From contig CABRZK010000110.1 in the NCBI GenBank assembly GCA_902475415.1, forward strand, positions 1 through 7,682: a stretch of 7,682 nt of DNA. Direction: 5' to 3'. The notes beneath the pieces are model-generated. The model saw only the letters and a list, made by a program, of their open reading frames with translations, had not been told where the DNA came from and searched no databases. Source of the DNA: an uncultured Eubacterium sp. (GTDB taxonomy: Bacteria > Bacillota > Clostridia > Lachnospirales > Lachnospiraceae). Shown piece after piece: positions 1 through 5,947 of the stretch (its first letter is position 1; the number at the start of each line of letters is the position of its first letter). The position numbers and the translations under genes were made by a program.

Positions 1-104
1 TTCTTTTTGCAACTGTGAAATGGCAAGATAATAACGTTATATACATTGTATATTATGTACAGATATTGCATTTATGCATGATGAGGGCATAGGGAGTCCA
101 TATA
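1..104. other. AT-rich palindromic non-coding segment next to the truncated cpaF
   Basis: No gene can be supported here. In the reading frame of the downstream cpaF remnant this stretch is open from the window edge but closes at a TAG at 90-92, and its translation does not resemble the part of CpaF expected before the conserved TGHDGS box. The segment holds three small perfect palindromes: ATAACGTTAT (31-40), ATATACA-T-TGTATAT (39-53) and TGCAT-TT-ATGCA (67-78). It looks like intergenic DNA or the end of an inserted element fused to cpaF at about base 105. I see no convincing promoter pair in it. Confidence 0.5.
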
Positions 105-110
105 AAGGCT

Positions 111-476
111 ATGAATACCGGTCATGACGGCAGCCTGAGCACGGGGCATGCCAATAGCAGCGCAGATATGTTGCTTCGATTGGAAACGATGGTCCTGATG
201 GGGATGGAACTGCCTTTGACCGCAATTCGCAGGCAGATTGCTTCTGGAATCGATATACTGATTCATCTTGGCAGATTGCGTGACAGAACAAGAAAAGTAC
301 TTCAGATAAGTGAAATTGATGGAATGCAGCAGGGGGAGATTCTGTTAAATCCGCTGTTTGTATTCCAGGAAACTGGATATAAGGGGGAGCAAATCCATGG
401 TTTCTGGAAAAAGGAAAATCAGCTTCATCATCGGAAAAAGCTGGAAGAAAAAGGGATTCCGTATGAAAAAAACTGA
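111..476 (+). pseudogene. cpaF: C-terminal remnant of the Tad/Flp pilus secretion ATPase CpaF (TadA)
   Basis: CpaF/TadA is the cytoplasmic hexameric ATPase that powers Flp pilus assembly. Only the last ~121 codons remain. The protein begins right at the conserved His-box region (AMNTGHDGSLSTGHANS, residues 2-16 plus the preceding Ala codon) and continues with the typical CpaF tail: LETMVLMG, then LPLTAIRRQIASGIDILIHL and RDRTRKV..ISEIDG, ending in a Lys-rich tail. The family is usually well over 350 residues, and the Walker A and Walker B regions that lie before this point are missing. A TAG at 90-92 closes the frame upstream. The ATG at 111 is an internal Met of the family, and the only nearby purine run (AAAGG, 104-108) is too close to act as a good ribosome site, so this is a truncated gene rather than a small intact one. 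The 3' end overlaps tadB. Family assignment is firm; whether the truncation is biological or an assembly junction cannot be told from here. Confidence 0.88.
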
Positions 477-1239
477 GAGAAAAGCAGAAGAACAGAAGCT
501 GACAGATTATCAGGTGATTAAACTGTCAGCAGGACAATTAGGAAAGGCTGTCGGGGAAGGCATACTTTTAAGCGGGGGAATTGCATTTCTGTTTTACCGT
601 TCTGCGTGGGGATTCTGTATTTTGACTGCATCTGTCCCATTTTGCATACATCGGACAAAAGAAAAAGTGCGAAAAATGCGAAACAAACGTATGGAACAGC
701 AGTTCCTGTCAGCAATCCGGGCGGTATCCGATGCGCTGACAGCAGGATATTCTCTGGAATCCGCATGGAGATATGCATTGGAGGAACTGGAGCATTTGTA
801 CGGAAATAAGGGAGAAATTTATCAGGAATTTTATCAGATGAATCAGAAAATACGAATGAATGAACCAGTAGAACAGTTATTACATGAATTTGCAGTACGC
901 AGTGATAATGAAGATATCTGTCAGTTTTCGGAAATCTTGCTGTATGTGAAACGAAGTGGTGGAAATCTGACAGAGATTATAAGAAAAACAAGCAGGCGGA
1001 TGCAGGAAAAAAGTGAAATTTTGAGAGAAATCGAGACAAGCATTGCAGCGAAACGTGCAGAACAGAAAATGATGATGCTGCTATTGCCGGGAATCCTGTT
1101 TTTTATCACGCTCAGCTCACCGGAGTATAGCAGTACTTTATATGGAAATCCGGCAGGAGTCATTGTGATGAGTATTTGTCTGCTTGGGTATGTGGGAACA
1201 TTTTTCTGGTCAGAAAAGATTATGACAATTCCGATATAA
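463..1239 (+). CDS. tadB: TadB-like type II secretion system F domain protein (Tad platform protein)
   Basis: TadB is one of two inner-membrane platform proteins that dock the CpaF ATPase and pass pilin subunits into the growing Flp pilus. The 258-aa product has a hydrophobic stretch at about 33-62, a cytoplasmic T2SSF-type helical region (SAIRAVSDALTAGYSLESAW, 83-102, and the K-R-S-G-G-N loop at 163-168), then two C-terminal membrane segments at about 203-218 and 231-249. This is the usual one-repeat T2SSF layout. I chose the ATG at 463, which overlaps the cpaF end by 14 bases, because the bases before it still encode conserved CpaF tail sequence and the conserved TadB part (TDYQV...) starts soon after. 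An ATG at 397 in the same frame has a stronger Shine-Dalgarno (AGGGGGAG, 382-389) and would add 22 basic residues; it cannot be excluded. The frame is intact, so only the ATPase gene is damaged in this operon. Confidence 0.88.
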   Translation: MKKTERKAEEQKLTDYQVIKLSAGQLGKAVGEGILLSGGIAFLFYRSAWGFCILTASVPFCIHRTKEKVRKMRNKRMEQQFLSAIRAVSDALTAGYSLESAWRYALEELEHLYGNKGEIYQEFYQMNQKIRMNEPVEQLLHEFAVRSDNEDICQFSEILLYVKRSGGNLTEIIRKTSRRMQEKSEILREIETSIAAKRAEQKMMMLLLPGILFFITLSSPEYSSTLYGNPAGVIVMSICLLGYVGTFFWSEKIMTIPI

Positions 1240-1266
1240 GAGGCAGAAATAAATGGAGATCGGAGC

Positions 1267-2517
1267 ATGAAAGCAAAGAACAGCGATGCAGGAAGAACGT
1301 TTTTGCAACAGCATAAATACAGCATTCTGGCAGGTGTGCTGTTCGGAATTCTGGCATTGATCATGGGATTGAGCCAGCTGGAACAGTCACAGAATGATAC
1401 GTTTTGGGTGACACGTGGAAGCGAGGGCAGTGGCATTGAACAAAAGACGTTTACCTACGAGTCTCACGGTGGAAAAGAGTATGATGTGGAAATCGAAGTT
1501 CACGAATTGCAACGTTCCGGAAAAGAAGTCAGAGAACTGTTGGAGAAAACAGTTTCTGAATGGGAAACGCAGTACCTTGGTGAGAATAAATCGGCAGATG
1601 CAGTATATCGAAATCTGGTGCTTCCGTCTTCGATGCAGAGTGATCTGGTACAGATTGCATATGAGACAGATCCCGGTGACATTTTACTGGAAGATGGAAC
1701 GGTAGTATTGCAGAATGTTCCAAAAAGTGGACAGATCGTACGGTTGACAGCAGTATTTTCCTGTCAGGAATATGAACGAACAGAGATGCGGGATCTGCAG
1801 ATTGTACGACCTCCGGAAGGGAGTGATGCCTGGCTGCAGTTACAGGTGAAACGCTTGCTTCAGCAAAAAGAAGAACACACTCGTACGAAACAGATGTTTC
1901 AACTGCCACAGGAGGTTGGTGGTACTGTGATTGCCTGGAAAAAAACATCAGATAAAGGATGGTTGTGGATGCTGATGTTAGGTGCGGTTGCGGTTTTAGG
2001 CTTGGAGTGGAAAAGGAAAGAGCAGCTGCAAAGAGTACAAAAAATTAGAATGGAAGCTCTTCGACGTGAGTATCCGCGTCTGGTGGAACAGATGGCATTG
2101 CTTATAGGCGCCGGACTTACAATACGAAAAGCATGGGAACGAATTCTGTACATTGCCCGGATGCCCTCAAAAAAAGGAGCAACTGTTTCAGGAATATATT
2201 TACAGGAAATGCAGATTACATTTATGGAGATGCAAAAAGGCTGTGGAGAAAAGGAAGCTTATGCTCGCTTCGGCAAACGCATCGGAGAGGAATCCTATCG
2301 GAGATTTGCAGCTATTTTGAACAGAAATCTGGAAAAAGGAACACATGATATCTGCAGGTTGTTGTCAGCGGAAGCACAGGAGGCATGGGAACAACGCAAA
2401 AGCGATGCACGTAAAATGGGAGAAGAAGCATCTATGAAACTTTTGTTCCCGATGTTGAGCCTGTTTGTGTTGATTCTTATCATTCTGTTGTTCCCGGCAG
2501 TTTTCCAGATGCAGTAG
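1267..2517 (+). CDS. tadC: TadC-like type II secretion system F domain protein with extracytoplasmic insert
   Basis: This is the second Tad platform protein, partner of TadB. The 416-aa product has an N-terminal membrane helix at about 19-36, a ~195-residue hydrophilic domain (about 40-230) predicted to lie outside the membrane, a second helix at about 232-246, a cytoplasmic T2SSF region (RREYPRLVEQMALLIGAGLT, 266-285, with the Gly-Ala-Gly-Leu-Thr core), and a very hydrophobic C-terminal helix at 391-413 that ends four residues before the stop. The long N-terminal outer domain is, to my knowledge, common in clostridial TadC proteins and rare in the proteobacterial ones; its role is unknown. 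The ATG at 1267 has GGAG at 1255-1258, eight bases upstream. It starts 27 bases after tadB, consistent with one transcript. Confidence 0.85.
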   Translation: MKAKNSDAGRTFLQQHKYSILAGVLFGILALIMGLSQLEQSQNDTFWVTRGSEGSGIEQKTFTYESHGGKEYDVEIEVHELQRSGKEVRELLEKTVSEWETQYLGENKSADAVYRNLVLPSSMQSDLVQIAYETDPGDILLEDGTVVLQNVPKSGQIVRLTAVFSCQEYERTEMRDLQIVRPPEGSDAWLQLQVKRLLQQKEEHTRTKQMFQLPQEVGGTVIAWKKTSDKGWLWMLMLGAVAVLGLEWKRKEQLQRVQKIRMEALRREYPRLVEQMALLIGAGLTIRKAWERILYIARMPSKKGATVSGIYLQEMQITFMEMQKGCGEKEAYARFGKRIGEESYRRFAAILNRNLEKGTHDICRLLSAEAQEAWEQRKSDARKMGEEASMKLLFPMLSLFVLILIILLFPAVFQMQ

Positions 2518-2597
2518 CAAATTCTGGTCAGTGAAGAAACTATGATTTCAGGGAAAATTAAATAACAAGCAGGATACATAAAAAGGGAGGAGCAAAA

Positions 2598-2777
2598 ATG
2601 AGAGGCTGGAAACGAGAGATAAAACGTTTTTTTCAGGAAGAATCAGGTGTGGGAGTGGTGGAAATCATTCTTATACTGGTGGTTATCGTAGGTCTTATTT
2701 TAATTTTCAAAAAACAATTAACGAGTCTGGTAAATAAGGCATTCAGTACGATCAATAAGCAGGCAGGCACATTGTAG
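2598..2777 (+). CDS. flp: Flp-type major prepilin, 59 aa
   Basis: This is the small pilin that polymerises into the Flp pilus fibre. It starts at an ATG with a strong Shine-Dalgarno (AAGGGAGG, 2583-2590) seven bases upstream and ends at TAG 2775-2777. Residues 1-16 are a basic cytoplasmic leader. The class III signal is GVGVVEIILILVV (17-29): cutting after Gly17 leaves Val18 as the new N terminus and puts Glu22 at the +5 position required by prepilin peptidases. Hydrophobic residues 20-37 form the single helix, followed by a basic tail (KKQLTSLVNKAF...NKQAGTL). Size, position after tadB-tadC and the leader/helix pattern fit clostridial Flp pilins. Its likely processing enzyme is the A24 peptidase at 5195-5626. 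The stop codon shares its G with the GTG start of the next gene. Confidence 0.88.
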   Translation: MRGWKREIKRFFQEESGVGVVEIILILVVIVGLILIFKKQLTSLVNKAFSTINKQAGTL

Positions 2778-4249
2778 TGAAACGGTCAGGCAGTGTTACG
2801 GTTTTCTTTGTTTTACTGCTGGTCTTCATGACATCCGCAATCTTTGCTTTCCTGGAGGTGACCCGGGTCAATGGGCTGCATGTGCAGGCCAGGCTGTGTA
2901 CCAGACAGGCTTCAGATACGGTCCGGGCTTCCTACCAGCCGGAATTGTGGAAAGAATATCATGTTTTGTTCTGGAGAGAACCTGACGGAGGAGAGCATGG
3001 GTTTGCAAAAATGAACCTCCGGCAGAAAGAGCAGATTGAGCAAAACTGGAAGCTACATAAAAAAGATGTGAATTTTTTCGTGCTTCCGGTTCATATTCAG
3101 TCAGTGGATGTCCAAAAATATGCGCTGGCGACAGATTATTATGGAGAGGACTTTAAAAAACAGGCAGTGATGTGGACCAGGCAGAGTCTTACAGAAGATG
3201 CAATAAGAGAAGTATGGAAGGTAGTGACAGGAGCAGATGAAAAACAACTGGAACAAAATGGCGCGGAATCAGAAACTGAGGTCGAACATGTACTGGAGGA
3301 GCTGGAAGGTAACAGAGCAGAACAAAAAGAGCCAGTATTGGAAGATCATACAGGTACAGGATCAGGTCCGGCGAATGATGCGCTTTTGCAGGAAAATCCA
3401 CTAGAGTGGGTAAAAAAGATCAAGCAAAAAGGGATTTTATCTGTTGTAATTCCGGGAAAAAAAGTATCAGAACATAAGATAGACAGATCAGATTGCCTGG
3501 AGTATCGAACGCTTCATCAGGGAAATTGGGAATCGGGGGAAGAACAGGAGAAATGGGATAGCATTTTATTTCAATTGTACTGTAAAGCACATTTTGCAGA
3601 TGCTACACAAAAAAAGGAAGCGGACAGCTCGTTGGAGTACGAAATGGAGTACCTGATTGGAGGTAAAAACAGTGATATTGAGAATCTGAAGACGACGGTT
3701 AATCGGTTGCTTTTTTTGCGGGAAGGAGCAAATCTCTTATACCTGGAAGGTAATCCACAAAAAAGCCAGGAGGCTTTTCAGATTGCATTGGCCATTGCTT
3801 CAGCTGCAGCAAATCCGGAATTTGCAGAACCAGTAAAACAGGCTGTTCTGGCAGCATGGGCTTATGCAGAGTCTATCTGCGATGTTCGTATTTTATTAAA
3901 TGGCGGAAAAATACCACTGGTCAAGACGGATGCACAGTGGCACACAGATTTGCAAAATTTACAGAGCTGCATGCAGAAAACAGATTATGAGCAGGAACAG
4001 ACAGGATTAAGCTATGCAGGATATCTGCAGATTCTGCTTAAAGCGACAGGAGAAAAGAAACTGGTTTTTCGGGCTATGGATCTGATAGAAAAGGAGCTGA
4101 ATCTTCGAATGGATGAGATGGTGAGTAAAACAGAAAGCTTATACATATATGAAACAAATGCTCTATTCTGGAATCTTGTACAGATTGGAAATACAGATTT
4201 ACATAAATTGCAGGTTCAGGAACAGGGAAGGATGAGCTTTTGTCCATAA
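2777..4249 (+). CDS. DUF5702-like membrane-anchored Tad-locus protein, 490 aa
   Basis: The product has an N-terminal anchor (SVTVFFVLLLVFMTSAIFAF, 6-25) followed by a large, mostly hydrophilic domain predicted to be outside the membrane. An acidic Glu-rich, low-complexity stretch lies at about 150-205. The C-terminal conserved block runs from about 408 to 455 (Tyr-Ala-Gly-Tyr-Leu, FRAMDLIEKELNLRMDEM). This arrangement and the place between flp and tadE match the DUF5702 proteins of clostridial Tad loci; the biochemical role is unknown, and a minor or tip pilus component or TadG-like anchor is my inference. The leader resembles the neighbouring class III signals (Gly5 then Ser-Val-Thr-Val) but has Phe10 where Glu would sit at +5, so peptidase processing is doubtful. 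Translation starts at GTG 2777, overlapping the flp stop by one base with no strong ribosome site of its own, so translational coupling to flp is likely. Confidence 0.78.
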   Translation: MKRSGSVTVFFVLLLVFMTSAIFAFLEVTRVNGLHVQARLCTRQASDTVRASYQPELWKEYHVLFWREPDGGEHGFAKMNLRQKEQIEQNWKLHKKDVNFFVLPVHIQSVDVQKYALATDYYGEDFKKQAVMWTRQSLTEDAIREVWKVVTGADEKQLEQNGAESETEVEHVLEELEGNRAEQKEPVLEDHTGTGSGPANDALLQENPLEWVKKIKQKGILSVVIPGKKVSEHKIDRSDCLEYRTLHQGNWESGEEQEKWDSILFQLYCKAHFADATQKKEADSSLEYEMEYLIGGKNSDIENLKTTVNRLLFLREGANLLYLEGNPQKSQEAFQIALAIASAAANPEFAEPVKQAVLAAWAYAESICDVRILLNGGKIPLVKTDAQWHTDLQNLQSCMQKTDYEQEQTGLSYAGYLQILLKATGEKKLVFRAMDLIEKELNLRMDEMVSKTESLYIYETNALFWNLVQIGNTDLHKLQVQEQGRMSFCP

Positions 4250-4250
4250 A

Positions 4251-4276
4251 TATAAAATATGAAGATCTGTTTTATA
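4251..4276 (+). repeat. AT-rich inverted repeat between the DUF5702 gene and tadE
   Basis: TATAAAA (4251-4257) and TTTTATA (4270-4276) are exact inverted repeats with a 12-base loop that contains the palindrome AGATCT. It lies directly after the stop of the DUF5702 gene and 24 bases before the tadE start. There is no T-run after it, so it is not a standard terminator. It could be an mRNA-stability hairpin or a chance AT-rich match. Confidence 0.35.
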
Positions 4277-4299
4277 CAATATAGTGAGGGCTTACAACT

Positions 4300-5226
4300 A
4301 TGGAGGGCAGGTATATCACAGTGCTTTTGCAACAAAAATCACATCTAAAAAACAGCAAAACTCTCTCAAACAAATCAAGGCAGTCGCAGCAATATTCTCC
4401 AGTATTGCGAGACCATCAAATCTGTGCAAAAGCACTGCGATATGCCTGCCATTCTGGAAGTCTTACGGTGGAAGCGGCTTTTGTGATGCCGTTACTGGTA
4501 ATTGCTGTGACGTTCGTACTGTATCTGTTTCTGGCTGTTGGAATTCAAATGCGAATGTCAGATGCCTGTCATTATGTGGCGGGACACATGGCGGCAGCAT
4601 GTATCAGGGAAAATGAGCCGGAGCAGTTGGGAGGATATGTATGGGCAAGGCAATTATTTCATATTTATGAAAAAGAGCATGGAGCAGGTTACAGGGATTG
4701 GAAAGAAGACCTCAGTAATCTCTCATTTATAAACAGTGATTTTTCCGGTGATGAAATTCGCATTTGTGTATCCTATCGATTGAAACTTCCGTTATCATTC
4801 GGGCGCTGGAAAAGTATTCCAGTCACACAGCAGGTGACATATAAAAAATGGACAGGAGAAGGTGCAGCCGGATGCTCACAGGAAGAACAAAAATATGTAT
4901 ATGTGACGCCATATGGAAAGGTATATCATCTGAGTGCGGGATGTCGTTATCTGGATCTGACGGTTCGGGCAGTGAAAAGGGAAGATGTGTCTGATATGAG
5001 AAATCGCGATGGAAGTATCTATTATGCCTGTCATTGCGTAAAAAATGTTTCAGGAAGCGTTTACATTACGGATTACGGAACATCGTATCATGGAAAAATA
5101 GATTGTTCCGGATTGAAAAGAACAGTTGAAAAAATACCTGTGCAGGAAGCAGGAAGCAGACAGCCCTGTAGTTTTTGCGGAGCAAAGGAGCGATATGGAC
5201 AAGACATGGATTCTATCAGTAAGTGA
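4300..5226 (+). CDS. tadE: TadE-like pseudopilin with duplicated C-terminal His/Cys motifs
   Basis: TadE-type proteins are minor pseudopilins of the Tad machine, inserted in the membrane by an N-terminal class III signal. Here the signal is G-SLTVEAAFVMPLLVIAV (53-70), with Glu58 at +5 after Gly53, and the helix extends to about residue 82. The outer domain follows. The last ~110 residues contain two related motifs: YVYVTPYGKVYH (199-210) with His210, Cys215, Cys244, Cys246; and VYITDYGTSYH (254-264) with His264, Cys269, Cys290, Cys293. They look like a duplicated small metal-binding fold, which is inference. The leader before the signal is unusually long (53 residues) and nearly all of it is encoded by the 145-bp inverted-repeat element at 4306-4450. 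The ATG at 4300 has GAGGG at 4286-4290, nine bases upstream; a GTG at 4321 in frame is a weaker alternative. The 3' end overlaps the peptidase gene by 32 bases. Confidence 0.82.
   Translation: MEGRYITVLLQQKSHLKNSKTLSNKSRQSQQYSPVLRDHQICAKALRYACHSGSLTVEAAFVMPLLVIAVTFVLYLFLAVGIQMRMSDACHYVAGHMAAACIRENEPEQLGGYVWARQLFHIYEKEHGAGYRDWKEDLSNLSFINSDFSGDEIRICVSYRLKLPLSFGRWKSIPVTQQVTYKKWTGEGAAGCSQEEQKYVYVTPYGKVYHLSAGCRYLDLTVRAVKREDVSDMRNRDGSIYYACHCVKNVSGSVYITDYGTSYHGKIDCSGLKRTVEKIPVQEAGSRQPCSFCGAKERYGQDMDSISK
4306..4450. repeat. 145-bp element with 26-bp imperfect terminal inverted repeats inside tadE
   Basis: The left arm (4306-4331) begins GGCAGGTATATC and ends CAGTGCTTTTGCA. The reverse complement of the right arm (4425-4450) begins GGCAGGCATATC with the same 13-base end, so 24 of 26 positions match and the inner 13 bp are perfect. 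The 93-bp interior (4332-4424) contains a further short imperfect stem around CAATA/TATTG (near 4389-4408). By my count the interior has 24 C and 11 G on the + strand, the opposite of the G-rich coding strand around it, as expected for DNA inserted in the other direction. It is read in frame as residues 3-50 of the TadE leader. It has no room for a transposase. A MITE-like element, a REP-type hairpin or an invertible cassette are all possible; no target-site duplication is clear. Confidence 0.7.
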
Positions 5227-5626
5227 ACTGTTATTTTTAACTATATGTGCTGTAGAAGACTATCGAAACAGAAAAATATCGATATATTACTGTATGATAT
5301 TTGGGATGATGGGTCTGCTGGAAGTAGCATTGTTGCATCCGTTTCCCTGGTATTCTTTTTTCGGAGGCATTGGAATTGGGATGGTAATCATACTGATTTC
5401 CAAACTGGCTTATGCAGGAATCGGAGAAGGAGATGGCTGGATCTTCTGTGTTACAGGAATATATACTGGTATATCAGCGAATCTGGCATTACTGCTGGGA
5501 GCCGGTTGGCTGTGTGCAGGCTATGCACTGGCAGGGGTGGCATTAAAAAAATATGAGAAAAAAGACAGGCTCGCGTTTGCACCATTTATATTGGTGGCAC
5601 AGGTGATTTTGTGGATGCTGAGATGA
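5195..5626 (+). CDS. tadV: A24 family prepilin peptidase (TadV/CpaA type)
   Basis: This is the membrane aspartic protease that removes the short leader from Flp and TadE-type prepilins at the cytoplasmic face. The 143-aa product is almost wholly hydrophobic, with about four to five membrane segments, the size of the minimal Tad-type peptidases that lack the methyltransferase domain of PilD. Both catalytic Asp motifs are visible: AVEDYRNRKIS (19-29, Asp22) and GIGEGDGWIF (75-84, Asp80). In the second, the common GD-x-K pattern is Gly-Asp-Gly-Trp, so the Lys is replaced. A conserved-looking FAPF sits at 128-131. I chose the ATG at 5195 because AAGGAG (5185-5190) lies just before it and the membrane helix starts right after; the frame is open back to 5126 but that part reads as TadE coding sequence. 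It overlaps the tadE end by 32 bases and is followed after 3 bases by the next gene. Confidence 0.85.
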   Translation: MDKTWILSVSELLFLTICAVEDYRNRKISIYYCMIFGMMGLLEVALLHPFPWYSFFGGIGIGMVIILISKLAYAGIGEGDGWIFCVTGIYTGISANLALLLGAGWLCAGYALAGVALKKYEKKDRLAFAPFILVAQVILWMLR

Positions 5627-5629
5627 AAA

Positions 5630-5899
5630 ATGAAAATATTACACAGAAAAAATAAGGAAAGAAAACAAATAAAAAAATATAAAACAGCTTCTATTACGGC
5701 GGAAGCAGCATTATTGTATCCGATCTTAATTTTACTATTAGTATTTTGCCTACAGAAGACACTTGCTTTATATGAAGCTGTCAGACAGACAGCGGGAGAA
5801 ATCTATACAGAAGAAACGGTTGATTCTGCAGATATATTTCAGAAAAAAGTGAAGGCAGAACAGATTGATCTGAAAAATGATATATCAAATATGAAGTGA
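5630..5899 (+). CDS. Short TadE-like pseudopilin, 89 aa
   Basis: The product is a small single-helix protein. Residues 1-19 are strongly basic (cytoplasmic leader), and ASITAEAALLYPILILLLVF (20-39) is a class III-type signal in which cleavage after Ala20 would put Glu25 at +5. This parallels SLTVEAAFVMP in the larger TadE upstream. A hydrophilic tail of about 45 residues follows. It is much shorter than typical TadE/TadF proteins, so it may be a minor pseudopilin made only of an anchor and stalk. It starts 3 bases after the peptidase stop with little ribosome-site sequence of its own, which suggests translational coupling. Ala rather than Gly at -1 is acceptable but less usual for the peptidase, so processing is inferred. 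The family call rests on the signal and context only. Confidence 0.72.
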   Translation: MKILHRKNKERKQIKKYKTASITAEAALLYPILILLLVFCLQKTLALYEAVRQTAGEIYTEETVDSADIFQKKVKAEQIDLKNDISNMK

Positions 5900-5947
5900 C
5901 TTGCGCCGCGGTAGGCTGTGAGCTACCAAACTATGACAGGGGGAAAA

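Noticed and set aside
1..62. A full dif/XerCD site
   Set aside because: Only the right half-site shows similarity; the left half does not match, so no site is annotated.
1..110. Group II intron 3' end as the cause of the cpaF break
   Set aside because: The characteristic domain V sequence is not present in the ~110 bases before the junction.
397..462. tadB starting at ATG 397
   Set aside because: It has a good Shine-Dalgarno, but these bases encode the conserved CpaF tail in the other frame and the added residues do not look like TadB. Kept only as an alternative.
111..476. Treating the ATG at 111 as the start of an intact small gene
   Set aside because: The sequence from this Met is the C-terminal part of CpaF, there is no properly spaced ribosome site, and the catalytic half of the family is absent.
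4259..4348. A 29-codon leader-peptide frame before tadE
   Set aside because: No ribosome site and no recognisable pattern; it arises from AT-rich intergenic DNA and the left repeat arm.
4284..4616. A 110-residue frame from GTG 4284 overlapping the start of tadE
   Set aside because: Its product has no recognisable signal or domain, runs through the inverted-repeat element and lies out of frame with the clear TadE class III signal.
5900..5930. GC-rich hairpin (GGTAG 5910-5914 / CTACC 5923-5927) before the FHA gene
   Set aside because: Only five pairs with an eight-base loop and no T-run; too weak for a terminator or a regulatory RNA.
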